Of a stretch of DNA of 64,000 bases, positions 8,932-19,739 are shown in pieces. Source of the DNA: [Phialemoniopsis] sp. UDSM-2020. Taxonomy: Eukaryota > Ascomycota > Sordariomycetes > Thyridiales > Thyridiaceae. The DNA lies in the NCBI GenBank assembly GCA_018873225.1, contig JAEILZ010000002.1, positions 4,030,001 through 4,094,000 on the forward strand. Direction: 5' to 3'. The notes beneath the pieces were generated by a model, which was not told the DNA's origin, did no database searches, and saw nothing but the letters and a program-made list of their open reading frames with translations. Position numbers and translations under genes: made by a program. Positions within the stretch are counted from its first letter, which is position 1; each line of letters starts with the position of its first letter.

Positions 8932-11499
8932 ATGGAGTCTCGCACTGGCTGCTTCCGCTCCAAAGTGCACTCCACCAAGGCCCTTGCATGCTCGCAATGT
9001 CGCTGGCGCAAAGTGCGTTGCGATCGACGACAGGGAACCTGCTCGAACTGCAAGCGGTTAGGATTACCATGCTACCCACCCGTATATGCTACGGCCGATG
9101 ACTTTGCCGCCGCGACGGCGATGGTAGACTCCGGAGGCCGAGTGGTGCCTCCGTCGGCAGACAACGACAGCCTGCTACCGTTGGTCCTGAGCAAACCACG
9201 GCGCCTTAGGGTCAGCCGAGCTTGTGTCACCTGTCGAAAGAAGAAGACGAAATGCTCAGCCACTCTTCCGTCCTGCTCGGGCTGCCGCCGAAAGGGACAA
9301 GCTTGCGTATACCCCACGACACGAAGACCCGGAGAGGGCAGTCCCGAAGACGAATCCAATCGCAATGCTGCTGGCACGGGTTACGACCTTGGCAATGACA
9401 TCGACCTGGACATGGGGACATGTTCCACAGACCAAACAGGGGAAGAATCACCGGCGATCGAGAGGTTGGAATCATCGTTCTCAAATCCCGAGTCTGTTCA
9501 TCGTCCATCCGACGCATCATCACTAGGATTGCCATTGCCGGGAAGCAAACCCAGTCGCTCGACTAGCACTGACTATAGCGGCTCGAGCCTCTTGAACGAC
9601 CTACGCGCACCACTCATCGACGCATTCTTCGAATCGATTTACCCCTTGCCGTCCTACACATTTCTCCACCCGCAGATTACAAAGAGGCGATGCCGAGACG
9701 GAACATCCCACCGCGCGTTGACATCTGCCATCTGCGCCATCGCCGCGTTCCACCTCGGGAGCGTCAACGGCGTCCGCGTGTCCCGCGAGGTAACTTCGTC
9801 CTGGATTCAAAGCGCCGAGCAAAAGCTTTGGATGCACTTGGAGTCGCCCAACATCCCGCGCCTCCAGGCGCTACTGCTGGTCATCCATCACCACATGGAG
9901 GCGAGCCGCTTCCAGCGAGCATTCATGTTGACGGCAACGGCGTCCCGCTTTGCCGCAGCCATGAGGCTCAACCACGAGCGAACCGATCCCGATTTCATCG
10001 CGCGCGAAGTCCGACGGCGCATCATCTGGTCTCTGAAGATAGTCGAGCGCTACTTCTCCGTCGGCCTGGCCGAGTTCGATCCTCTCCCACTCGAGGTCAT
10101 TTACATCGACTATCCCTCGAGTGAAGAGGAGTTCCAAGCCCCGCACCACATACGAGAGGAAAAGACGCGGGAGGCGGCAACTCGCGAGCAGGAGCTGTCC
10201 CGAGGCAAGTCTGCCGAAGGTGGAGTGTATGGGCTGCTCGTGCGCCTCGAGGTCGTCCGTCGCGACATCATGAAGCTGACACGCAGTGTCGCTCCGCTTG
10301 ATGAGCCCTTGCCGTCGCTACTGGAGCTGCTACAGCATCACCAACACACACTTTCGACCATCGGCGCACCCGCACCTCTCCCCAGCGGCGACGGTGGGCT
10401 TGACCCTGCCGAAGACCGCTGGTTATCCCGACATGTCCTTGCACACATCTCATGGCACCAAGCACACTGCGATTTATACCGTACCTTACTACCTGGGTAC
10501 CCGGAGGCGGCACCCGCCGTCGTGATCAAGGCGATAGACCCCGCTGCGATCGCCAACGCCGAGAAGCAGTGCGTTCATCATGCGACGCGCACCATCCACA
10601 TCATCACCGTCCTGAACCAGCAGAGCACGCGCCGCCCACTGCTAGAGTTCGATACTGCAATCTGCGTGTACCACGCCACACGCCTGATCCTCTTTATCTC
10701 AAGGTTCGGGACTTCTCGCGATAGGCCGAGTCCCGAGTTTGCCGCCTCGAGGGCGGAGTTGTGCTTAGCGGCGCTGAAGCGCTTCTTTCCCACGTCGCCA
10801 TTAGCAGCGCCGATCATACAAGAGCTCGAAACTTCTCTCAAGGTGTTCTCTTCCCAGGAGCGACAGTCGCAGATCCTCCGGATGCAGTCTCCGTCACAAG
10901 CTACGCAGGCACTCACCAGCGCCTCTTATGGAACATCGACCTCTCCCGAGACAGCATCGCCCTTCTCGCCGGCACAGATCGATCAGCAGGGCCCGGCGAG
11001 GTTGTCAGCAGCCGCTCGGGCGCGACAGCGACTGGCTGTTCATAGTCTGCTGCGACAGGCCGACTTCTCGGACCACGACGGCGACCCAGAGGACGACAGT
11101 GACGATGCCCAAGAAGATCCGCCTAAAAAGCGCTCCTTGGTCGAGCCCGCTCCCAAGTCGCCACGGCTACGCGAAGAGACAAATTCCTCGTCAGTCAACC
11201 CCGAGCAAGCTGATCAAGATACCTTGGCCAATCCCTCCGCAACTCTGTCTTCACTCGCGACAAAACAAGCCGCACATGTCGGCAGAAGCCGTCATAATGT
11301 TACATCTCCGACCGCTGATGTCGGACACGGTTCGAGCGAGTGGGAGAGCCCGGCCTCGACGAGCTTCTTCCCTGACTTGGGTCCTCTGACAGGTGTGACA
11401 CCAGCGCCGGCGGATGTCCAACCGGCCCTGTTCTCATTTTGCGGACCTCATGATTGGGAGTGGTTGTTTGATCCGGAACAACATCCATCTCTCCCGTAG
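8932..11499 (+). CDS. Transcription factor with two tandem Zn(II)2Cys6 clusters
   Basis: An intronless 855-codon gene from ATG 8932. Cluster 1 has Cys at 20, 23, 30, 37, 40 and 47. Cluster 2 has Cys at 98, 101, 108, 115, 118 and 125. Both fit C-x2-C-x6-C-x6-C-x2-C-x6-C exactly and both carry the basic patch after the second Cys. Most fungal regulators of this class have one cluster. A fungal regulatory middle region follows (from about residue 220, LIDAFFESIYPLPSYTFLHP). A low-complexity tail holds an acidic run and PPKKR, a possible nuclear signal, near residues 705-730. The two clusters could let a monomer bind paired CGG triplets or give dual specificity. It lies downstream of the transporter/sulfatase pair and may control it; that is inference. 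Confidence 0.9.
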   Translation: MESRTGCFRSKVHSTKALACSQCRWRKVRCDRRQGTCSNCKRLGLPCYPPVYATADDFAAATAMVDSGGRVVPPSADNDSLLPLVLSKPRRLRVSRACVTCRKKKTKCSATLPSCSGCRRKGQACVYPTTRRPGEGSPEDESNRNAAGTGYDLGNDIDLDMGTCSTDQTGEESPAIERLESSFSNPESVHRPSDASSLGLPLPGSKPSRSTSTDYSGSSLLNDLRAPLIDAFFESIYPLPSYTFLHPQITKRRCRDGTSHRALTSAICAIAAFHLGSVNGVRVSREVTSSWIQSAEQKLWMHLESPNIPRLQALLLVIHHHMEASRFQRAFMLTATASRFAAAMRLNHERTDPDFIAREVRRRIIWSLKIVERYFSVGLAEFDPLPLEVIYIDYPSSEEEFQAPHHIREEKTREAATREQELSRGKSAEGGVYGLLVRLEVVRRDIMKLTRSVAPLDEPLPSLLELLQHHQHTLSTIGAPAPLPSGDGGLDPAEDRWLSRHVLAHISWHQAHCDLYRTLLPGYPEAAPAVVIKAIDPAAIANAEKQCVHHATRTIHIITVLNQQSTRRPLLEFDTAICVYHATRLILFISRFGTSRDRPSPEFAASRAELCLAALKRFFPTSPLAAPIIQELETSLKVFSSQERQSQILRMQSPSQATQALTSASYGTSTSPETASPFSPAQIDQQGPARLSAAARARQRLAVHSLLRQADFSDHDGDPEDDSDDAQEDPPKKRSLVEPAPKSPRLREETNSSSVNPEQADQDTLANPSATLSSLATKQAAHVGRSRHNVTSPTADVGHGSSEWESPASTSFFPDLGPLTGVTPAPADVQPALFSFCGPHDWEWLFDPEQHPSLP

Positions 11500-11910
11500 A
11501 CTGATACTCGTGCTCGTCTTGTCTAGCAAAAGCAACATTCTTTACACGGTCGCTTGGACTGCCGGAGACATTATCAAGTTTGCAACACGTCTTATGGATA
11601 CTGGTCGCCATGGCACATTTAGACTCCCCTGATTTAGGATATTCCTTGTCACGACTCGTGGGAGATGATGTCCCGTTGATTAGGACTTTATACAGTGAAG
11701 ACTCAGAAGAAACGGTCTATGACAGCTCTTAAGTACTGCTAGTTAAGATAGCCAGGTAATGTGAAACATATAAAGGCGTATCAACAGTTACGTCGCTCCA
11801 TATAGCAATCATTGCAATCGCGCCCACAGGTATCGAAAAAATGATGCACGTCGCCCCAAAACCAACATAACACTCTCTTTGACAGCTCTTGAGTTCGACA
11901 GCCTCGGTTA
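11500..11910. other. Convergent 3' intergenic region
   Basis: Lies between the 3' ends of the double zinc-cluster gene and the minus-strand 165-codon gene. A minus-strand frame at 11729-11900 encodes a hydrophobic segment, but no splice joining it to the neighbouring gene is convincing. Confidence 0.4.
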
Positions 11911-12408
11911 CTACAAAACCAACTGGCTCACCACCAACAACACCAGTCCAAGCCCAAGCATGTTCATCGAGGAGGGTGCATCTAGCCTGCTGCCCCCATT
12001 GCGGGGCGGGAAACACTTGGCCAGATTCGTAATATTGTTCTGGCGGTCGGTCGTATCTTGGACACACTGCTGGACGTTCGAGAAGTATCGTTCTGGACCG
12101 ACGCCCGAGTTCTCAGGTGCGGTCGTGTTGCAGGAGTACCAGCAATTTCCGGCTCCGTACTTGATAACGATGCTATCATCGTAGACAATAAGCGGATCGC
12201 TTTTGCAGCACCATTTTAGAGCCTCGATGGTCGTCGCGTTATAGTCAATTCCAGGAGTTGGCGCGTTGGGGAAGTAAGGGGCCCAGCAGGTGATATGTTC
12301 GAGGGAAGGGTCAACAAGATTATGTGCCTCAGTAGCCGGACCATTAGTATACGGAGCATTAATACGTGATCTGAAGGCGTAGGGACAATTTTCAATTTGG
12401 CTGGCCAT
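11911..12408 (-). CDS. Unrecognised small Cys-containing protein with hydrophobic C-terminus
   Basis: A single exon of 165 codons from ATG 12408. I do not recognise the family. The first 145 residues hold eight cysteines, including a CC pair (WCCKSDP), GNCWYSC and KCF, plus N-glycosylation-type sites (YNATT, CNTTA, NNITN). This is typical of an extracytoplasmic protein. The last 17 residues are a hydrophobic run (LGLGLVLLVVSQLVL) that could be a membrane anchor or GPI signal. There is no obvious N-terminal signal peptide in this model, which is odd for a glycosylated Cys-rich protein, so a missed upstream exon is possible. Confidence 0.55.
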   Translation of the reverse strand: MASQIENCPYAFRSRINAPYTNGPATEAHNLVDPSLEHITCWAPYFPNAPTPGIDYNATTIEALKWCCKSDPLIVYDDSIVIKYGAGNCWYSCNTTAPENSGVGPERYFSNVQQCVQDTTDRQNNITNLAKCFPPRNGGSRLDAPSSMNMLGLGLVLLVVSQLVL

Positions 12409-13131
12409 GTTGTGAGCTTGCTGTGGTTGAAGACTGTTGTGCGCAGCGGTCTTGTTTAAGTACCGAATCAGCTCAGCATAGGCGGCTTGCAGATGAGAAT
12501 CCGGGGATGCGGGACAACGGGGACTATGATCAATGTTGAAGCCTTGGATGGCAGGTCACTACTAAATGCTGCATTTGTAGGCGCACAAGCGCCAAGCGCC
12601 CTTTCATTTCAAAGAGGCTGTGACACGCCGACTTTCCTGTTATCGCGCTCGCTGCGCCGCACGAACGTGAAGTCATTCGTGGGTCTGTCCTAGCGGCAGA
12701 ACCGTTGTCTCGGGACCATTCGACGAGTGGGAGAGCTCGACACAATGTTTAACGAGACTGCTCATGCAAGAGTTGCACGGATGACGTCTCCATCAGACAG
12801 ATCTACACCTTCAACATTAACACATCAGATGATGTGCCTCTCCCTCGACAACGAAATGGTAAAGATCAACGCTGTAGATCAATAGGCTGAGACGTGGAGC
12901 CTTGGCTGTGCCTTTCCGTGCTGGCAAATGAAGGTGAACTCAGCCAATGATGATCCGACTCAGCCCTAACCTGGGTCACATCAAATGCTTGTTCCAACTT
13001 TCACCACCGCAATTCTGCCCTGCTCATCGTTGCACATCAGTGGAGACCGCGTATAGATGGGGGCCGTGTGGGGAAACTGGCCAGTCATTGCAATCGTTGG
13101 GGTGGAATACAACGCTGACAGTCTCCATTAA
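12409..13131. other. Intergenic, no gene recognised
   Basis: A 723-bp gap between the promoter side of the small Cys-rich gene and the 3' end of the GH3 gene. Only short frames without family signatures are seen. Confidence 0.5.
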
Positions 13132-15810
13132 TTATGCATGAGCACTGACAGTAACTTCCCCAGGCCCACCAGTCCTTTTAACCAGCTTGATCTCTGATGC
13201 TTGGGGTTCGTAAAATGCCCAAACACAACCAATTCTGCCACTTTGAAATCGAAGATCTTCACGTACGATGAGACAGGAAGGCTGACATTCATTAAAACAT
13301 CCGATGTTCCGATCCAGTAACGATCTTTTTATAGGCAGGGTTACGTTGAGACGCGTGAGGTCTTCCATCCTTGAGCTCGTGCCCACCCAGAACGAGTAGT
13401 TGCCTCCCTGCGTGTGCCACTTGGAATCAACAAAGTACCCCATCTCGTTGACAGTGATGGCGGGTAGCGTGACCGTTGCCGATGCTCCGGCTGCGAGGTC
13501 GACCTTGGAGAAGCGAATCAGCTGCATCGTAGGCAACTCGATAATGCTGTAGTCAGGCCGGAAGTACACCTGCACAACTTCCTTGCCTGCCATCTTGCCC
13601 GTGTTGGTCACATTGACTGACACGACAACGCCTGCGGTGCTGTTGGACCCGCACTTATGAACCGAGGCCGAGGCCCCTGAGGGCTGGAAGGACGTGTAGC
13701 TCAGTCCAAAGCCGAAGGCCAAGGGTGACTTGCGGGTGAGCTGCGGCCAGTGCCAATCGTAGAGCGTCGCCGTGCCGAAGCCCCCCGCGTCATCCGACGG
13801 GAGATAGTCGTACGAGACCGGGAACGCGCCGTTGGCCTGCGGCACGGTCACGGTAAGCTTGCCGCTCGGATTCGTCTCGCCAAAGAGGATCTCGACAAGG
13901 GAGTCACCCGTATACTCGCCGGCCAACCAGGTATGGAAGATGGCCCTGCACCGTGCCATGGTCGAGCTGTTGAGGACAAATGTCTGACCGGAGCTCATGG
14001 AAAGGATCGTTGGGACGCCCGTGTCGAGTACCGCATCGAGGAGCTGCTGCTGCCGCCCCGGGAAGCCTAGGTCCGCATGCGCGAAGCCCTCCGAGTCGGT
14101 GCGGTCGTTGCTGAGGAACTTTGCGCCGAAGTTGCCGTAGCCAGATCCCAGGACCACGATAGCGAGGCCCGCCTGTTTGGCGGCGCTCGCGGCGGCAGCA
14201 ATGTACTGCTCGTCGACGGTCTCGTTGCCGTGAGGAGGAAGGATGGTGCTCGTGCCTTGCGCGTAGATGACGTTGTCGGTACCTAGCTTCTTCTCCATGC
14301 TCATACGGAACGAGTCTCCGTATCGGCGGTCCGTCGGGTCTGCCGGGGCGTAGTTGCCGGCGTTGATGATGTCGGCATACGGACCAATGACGGCGACCTT
14401 GGATGTGCTGCTGCGAGCCAGTGGCAGTAGACCATCGTTCTTCAGCATGACGATGGATTCTCGGGTGATGTTCCGGTTGAGCTCAAGGTGGCGGTCACTG
14501 CGAAGCGTCTTGTTCATGAGCTCAACGGTAGGAAGCGCACGATCGAATTGTCCCGTCAAGAACTTGATCTGCAGGATGGCCAGCACGGCATTTTCGACGT
14601 GCGAGACGATAGACGAATCGTTGCCGAACTTGGCAAGCTCAGTGAACAAACCGTTGCCGCCGGGATACAGCTCGTGTTCCAGACCAGCACCAAGAGCTTG
14701 AACAGCTGCGTCTGCGCGAGAGGTGGCAACCTTGGAATCGGTGAAGAGATACTCGATCGCGTTCGCATCGGACATGATGAGTCCCTTGAATACTAAAGTA
14801 CCTCGCAGAACATCCTGTAGCATGTACTCGTTGATGGACATTGGTACTCTGTCCACGGTGGAGTAGGACGCCATCAGTGAGAGGGGCTGGCTTTCGCGAA
14901 TAGCCTTGCGATAAGGCGGCGCGAGATCGTTGAGGATATGATTGATGCCTCCTTGCATGCTGGCACGGTTGACGCCGCCGCTCCCGGACCCATAGACAAA
15001 GTGCTTGATGGTTGTCGCCACCTTGACCCAGCCTCCCTCGTCCTTTTCTTGCATCGTCTTGACGTATCTTGTCCCGAACTCGGCAGCGAGGTAGCTGTCT
15101 TCGCCGTACCTAAAGATAGTGTCAGCTAGTATGTCTTGTACAGAGTAGTCGTATGCTACTCACATCTCTCCATTACGCCCATTCCGAGGATCCTTGGCAA
15201 GGTCCAGCTCAGGAGACAAAACCCAATTGACACCAATAGCGTAATTTTCATCTCGGATGGCCCCGACGACTTCCTCATAGAGAGGCAAGTTCCAAGATGA
15301 TGCCACGGCGCAGGTGCCAGGGAATAACGTGCCACCAGAAATCCATATACTGTTGATAGAATCGGCAATGACGATGTAGGGGATGTGTAAACGTGTGGAG
15401 TTGATCTGCTCTGCTCGCCTCTGTTGCATCAATGGCACGACATCAGCGGCCCAGTTTGCTTGTGGCCCATAGCCTGGTGTAAGAGAAGTCATGTCAGTAA
15501 CCTCCCAGTAGCGAGATATCAAAGAGTGCGTACCAATCTGGCCGTTTTGAAGTCTGTGGATTATGTCATAGCTCGTCTTGTTGAAGGAGGGTTTCCCATT
15601 GACGGACTGAAACCCTTGTCGAACACCACCCAGCTGACCGATCTTCTCCTCCCAGGTCATACGGGATAGCAGGTCTGCTGCCCTGTCAGCGGGAGAAAGG
15701 CTAGCATTTTGATAATCCGGTACGTCACGGTGAGCGATGCCGGCTGAGACAGGATTCACCACCTGAAGCAAAGCCAGGCTGGCCGAGAGCATCCCGTGCA
15801 CCCCCATCAT
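13132..15810 (-). CDS. Secreted glycoside hydrolase family 3 (beta-glucosidase/xylosidase type)
   Basis: Three exons (15810-15534, 15473-15164, 15109-13132) give 854 codons. The start at 15810 is chosen because it gives a signal peptide (about residues 1-20); the frame stays open further upstream. The GH3 N-domain is recognisable from RMTWEEKIGQL, the NSTRLHIP and SGGTLFPGTCAVASSWN region, and WVLSPELDLAKDPRNGR. The KH motif is at residues 231-232 and the nucleophile is Asp310 in MSDANAIEYL, where many relatives have SDW. The GH3 C-domain (SIVMLKNDGLLPL, GLPFGLSYT-like region) and a fibronectin-III-like tail follow. Such enzymes release terminal beta-linked sugars from plant or fungal glycans. 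The last 60 residues are less conserved, so a small 3' exon could be missed. Confidence 0.88.
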
Positions 15811-16755
15811 ATTCAGCCAGTTAGGGATTGATACGTTGAGGTCGAATAAGACTGGTCTGATACAATCCCAAGATTCTCTCGGGTCATTGTGCAAATCTGT
15901 CTACTCTTGTAGTGATTCCGACAAAATCAACCCTCACACCATTTCACATGTTCTTGCGCCATTGATCGGGTCCATTATGCTCATCGGCAAGTGAGTTGCT
16001 CGACGACACAAAAGACTGCCGGCTCACGAGGTGATCGTAACGTGGCAATGCCTCCGATCTACCCCATGTGTGGCCCCGGACCATCTCCGCGATGTGCCTG
16101 GAAGCGCACGCGGCGTCCAGGTTCGGCTCGTGCTAGTCACCCGCACGTCGGATCCCGGCCGGATTGCCTCAAATAGGCAAAGCTTCCCAGATGTCGCAAT
16201 TCCCCACCCTGCAGGTAGCCAGCTTCGGGTGTTTCCATGGCTGTCTTTCGCTTCAGATGAATTTGCCGACTGAACAGTCTAAAATTCCTAAAAGATCATG
16301 TAGGACTTATGGAAGAGCAAATTATCGTATTGAAAAAGCAATACCGCATCCACATTTGTGATGGTGCCGGCACTGTGGTCACCTGCTTTGGTTTTGCCGT
16401 CGACGATCTTGAAAAACGTTTGGACTCTTAATTTTCTGCTCTCAAGGCCTGGCTTACCCTTCATCCCCGACACCTCGTCTTCTAAATTGGTGGCTTCCTC
16501 TAGTTCCTTGAATCACAAATACTGGCACTCAAAAAGGAAGATCAATACCTCACCGCAAGCTACGTCGCCCTATCCCTTGTGTCTTTCCCGACGATTACCT
16601 TGGGAACGAGAAACACCAAGACTCATCAAGAACACGCCATCTTCACAAATGCTAACTAACAAGGAAGATACAGATCCGAGTCAAGTCGACCAGACGTGAG
16701 AACTAATGTGTAGTGTTATATGTCGTAAGGCATCAGATACCGAGTCTCAAGTCAA
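15811..16755. other. Intergenic, GH3 promoter
   Basis: A 945-bp gap holding the GH3 promoter and the 3' end of the receptor gene. A plus-strand open frame of 113 codons at 16358-16699 is rich in Ser/Pro/Thr and has no family signature, so it is not called. Confidence 0.5.
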
Positions 16756-18069
16756 CTACTGCGAGATGCGGTGGCCATGGGACGCATCCGATCCCACTGA
16801 CTTGGTCTCGCTTTGAGCAACATTGAGAGTCCTCGTCACCATTATCTTGTTATTTCCGTCAGGATACACCAACCCCTCCTGGCTGCTGCTCGGTTCCGCT
16901 CGGCTGACTGAGGTCAGGGGGTACGAGTTGAGGTTGGTATCCCTGTCGATGATCCGGCTCTTGACGCGACTTCCGTGACTCTTGTTGCCGCTGTGGGGTC
17001 CGTAGCCGCTACTGTTCGGTCCGTATTTCGGTGTGCTTCCGTTGCCGTAGTATCCCCTCCGGCTCGTGTGTTGCTTGATGATGCGGTAGAGGCCTGGTCC
17101 GCTAGCGATGATGACAGCTGGTAGAGAAGACTGGTTAGGTAATGATCAGAAATGAACAAGTGTCGAGGAACTGACCGATGGCAGACTCGACCGTCCCCCA
17201 TAAAGCAAGCCATGGGACAGTTGGCTGCTGTGCACCATTTTGAATCTGCGAGACGCGGACTGTAGAAGCGATGATGCAGATGAATCCCAAGCAGAACAGG
17301 CCGCCAACACCGAGCTTGCGTGACAATGGCATTTGCAGGCCGAATAGCAAGCGCAACGGGAGTGCCATGACTACAAAACTTGTGAGTAAAAGCGGCGGAG
17401 AGATCTTCAAACGGGCAACGGCTTACTCAGCAGATCCGTCAACACATCGACCGCATAAGCATACCACATGCTGATAGCTGCATGAATGATATCTCTTTGC
17501 GTGTAGCAGTTGCCAACCGAGAACCAGGCGTACATGCTCGAGCATGCGAGGAAGAGTGTGACCATGCAGCCGACGAGCGCCTGATGATGCTACAGTTAGT
17601 ACTCGGGGGTTCGATGCTCTCAGGGAATGAGGCATAGACTTACCAAGGCTGCAAAGACAACCAATGCCCACCACAACTTGATGTACAGAGGCAACTGATT
17701 CAACAGCTTCTTGTACATACACAGCAGCGAGAACTTGGCCGACCACAGGCAGAACCAGAGACAGGCCGATGCTGCAAAGAGCCCCTTCTGGATAAAAAGA
17801 GCATCGTCGTTGGCCGTGGCGTATGGTTCAATTGCCCCAGTGGCAAGGTCGCTCACGCGGTAAAACGCTGGGACGATGTAGGTATACAGGACAGCGACGA
17901 CGAGGAAGAAGACGTAGCACATGACAAGCCAGAAATCCTCGATCTGGACACTGCGCCATTGCGAGTAACCGCCACCGATACGAGCGAGGAGGGCAATCGT
18001 CGTCAAAACGATCATGGCAATGCAGGTGTCGTGCAGCGACGATCGCGACAGCGGCTCCCCGGTCGCCAT
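16756..18069 (-). CDS. PTH11-like rhodopsin-domain integral membrane protein
   Basis: Four exons (18069-17644, 17580-17427, 17370-17176, 17117-16756) give 378 codons. All introns keep frame, and the first has an ACTAAC branch point. About seven hydrophobic helices are visible. Typical features of the fungal rhodopsin-domain family are VQIEDFWLVMCYVFFLVVAVLYTY, CLWFCLWSAKFSLLCMYKKLL, and a DIIHAAISMWYAYAVDVLTDLLIMALPL helix. The cytoplasmic tail (about 100 residues) is Ser/Gly/Tyr-rich. There is no CFEM domain. Members are putative G-protein-coupled receptors; PTH11 itself acts in surface sensing and appressorium formation in rice blast. Ligand and role here are unknown. Its place just upstream of the RiPP-like locus may be coincidental. 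Confidence 0.85.
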
Positions 18070-19739
18070 GGTTGAGTCTGATCTGTCACAAAGACAGTGA
18101 TCGGCGAAGAAACTGCTGGGAAAGGAATATCTTGATCTGGGGGCGGAGATGGTGAGCCCTTTACATGGTGTTCACGGACCTGTATCTGTCGCGAACTCCT
18201 GGTCTCTGGGCAGCAGCAAAATCCTTGGTAGCCGGGGGTTTTGCGAGAACCCCTGAGTTTATCTTTAGCGAACGCAACGTCTGTGACCTTGGCACACCTT
18301 GGTTCTAAGAACTTCTGGCCGACACAGACCCAGTTACTGCTCAAGCTTCTGCTCTGGTGGACACCATATTTCCACAAGTGCTGAACGACTTACCAGAAAT
18401 AGAGAATAGTCGCAGAGCTTAGTGGATGGCGAGACCGTTGATCCTGGAATCAGATAAGTAATTCTGGAAGACGATACAACGTTCTGAGACCTGGGCAACA
18501 TCACCATGCCGTTTAGGGGTTAAGCTACGAAAATTGCATGCAGTTCTGACAACCCTGATCCACGTCCTCGGATTCTCTAGGCTAGCACCATGCAGATGCC
18601 GAGCAGGTCTGTCTCCATACCGCATGCTCCAAGCCCCTCTCGTTCACGAAGCGTCTTCCTCTTCTGGCTCAATCACGCCACCTTGATTGCAAGCGATGAT
18701 AGTTGATGCAACTGTAACTCGAATTAGAGGTTATAGGTCAGTTCCATACTGGCACGTTTGCAACAAAACAGTTTTCCAGAACACTACCTCCCAAACCCGT
18801 TTCAGAGGTTTCCCTCCTTGCCCTCGCAGGTAGCTACCGTTGAAGGTTAGAGGCAGTTCGCAAGTTTACTTGGCAAGCCTTGGCAGCTGAACGGTAGTCC
18901 GCGACCGGCTTCACCCAAAGCCCGAAGGATTCGACTAACCCCATTTCCGAAAATTATCTTGCTTTCGTTGTAAATCTTCTTCTGTTTCAAGTAACGTCAT
19001 TCAGAGGGAAATTGAGATTCAAAAACAATGAGTTGCAAATACAACGGGGATGTGTTGTGTGTGGTGTCTCTCGAGATGATCTGTCACTTTTGCGGCGCAG
19101 TTGTTTAAGCATAACAACGATGCACACATGGGTGGGTCAGGGGTTGCTGACAATCTTACCCCAGGGGGCTACGCTAGACGGGGATCAGAATCAAGGCCAT
19201 GAAAAACACCTTGGTCTTCTCCTCTGGCCAATGCCTCCACGCGTCGCCGCTGCCAGTCACATTGTCCAGGACGGGATATTCCGTGCTTCCTGTATGCCGT
19301 CCAGACAAGTAATGCAACTGAAGTCTTCCAAAAAAAAAAAATACTCTAGGAGAGAGTAGGTCTTGCTGTTTGCTTGTACTGTGTTGACGCATTTATCAGA
19401 TCCGTGGAGAGTCGGATCCACCAACGGCACCGGCACCGGCGTACCGGCCGGGTTCTGTCTTGCCCACACACCCTAGCCCAGGCCGTAGCAAGGGTCGACT
19501 CACCTAGTTCCTCCCTTCAGTACACATTCGTCTGTCATCTCCGCTCGCTAAGGTTGCCGAGTGATGCACTCAGGGGACTGCTCGGGGGCTACGGATAGGT
19601 CCAGATATGCCCAGTAGAGGTTTAGGGGCTCGAGAGCACTGATAAACAGATCCCGACCTCTCCCGCCGATCTTTTTCTCTTTTCTCTCCTCACCACTCCT
19701 TCCTTGTTCCCCATTTTCTGGTCGGGCCTACCTGCAACC
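18070..19739. other. Long divergent intergenic region
   Basis: 1.67 kb between divergent starts of the receptor and the FAD oxidase. It holds both promoters and a 12-base A run at 19330-19341. Several frames of 70-120 codons exist on both strands, but none shows a signal peptide, domain or convincing splice partners. Confidence 0.5.

Noticed and set aside
9223..10149. Alternative frames inside the double zinc-cluster gene
   Set aside because: Arg/Pro-rich shadow frames of a GC-rich coding region.
16358..16699. 113-codon plus-strand frame
   Set aside because: Low-complexity Ser/Pro/Thr content, no domain, no splice partners, located in the GH3 promoter region.
18012..18625. Minus-strand frames upstream of the PTH11-like gene as extra exons
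   Set aside because: The receptor model is complete from MATGEPLSRS, and these frames have no hydrophobic or conserved content.
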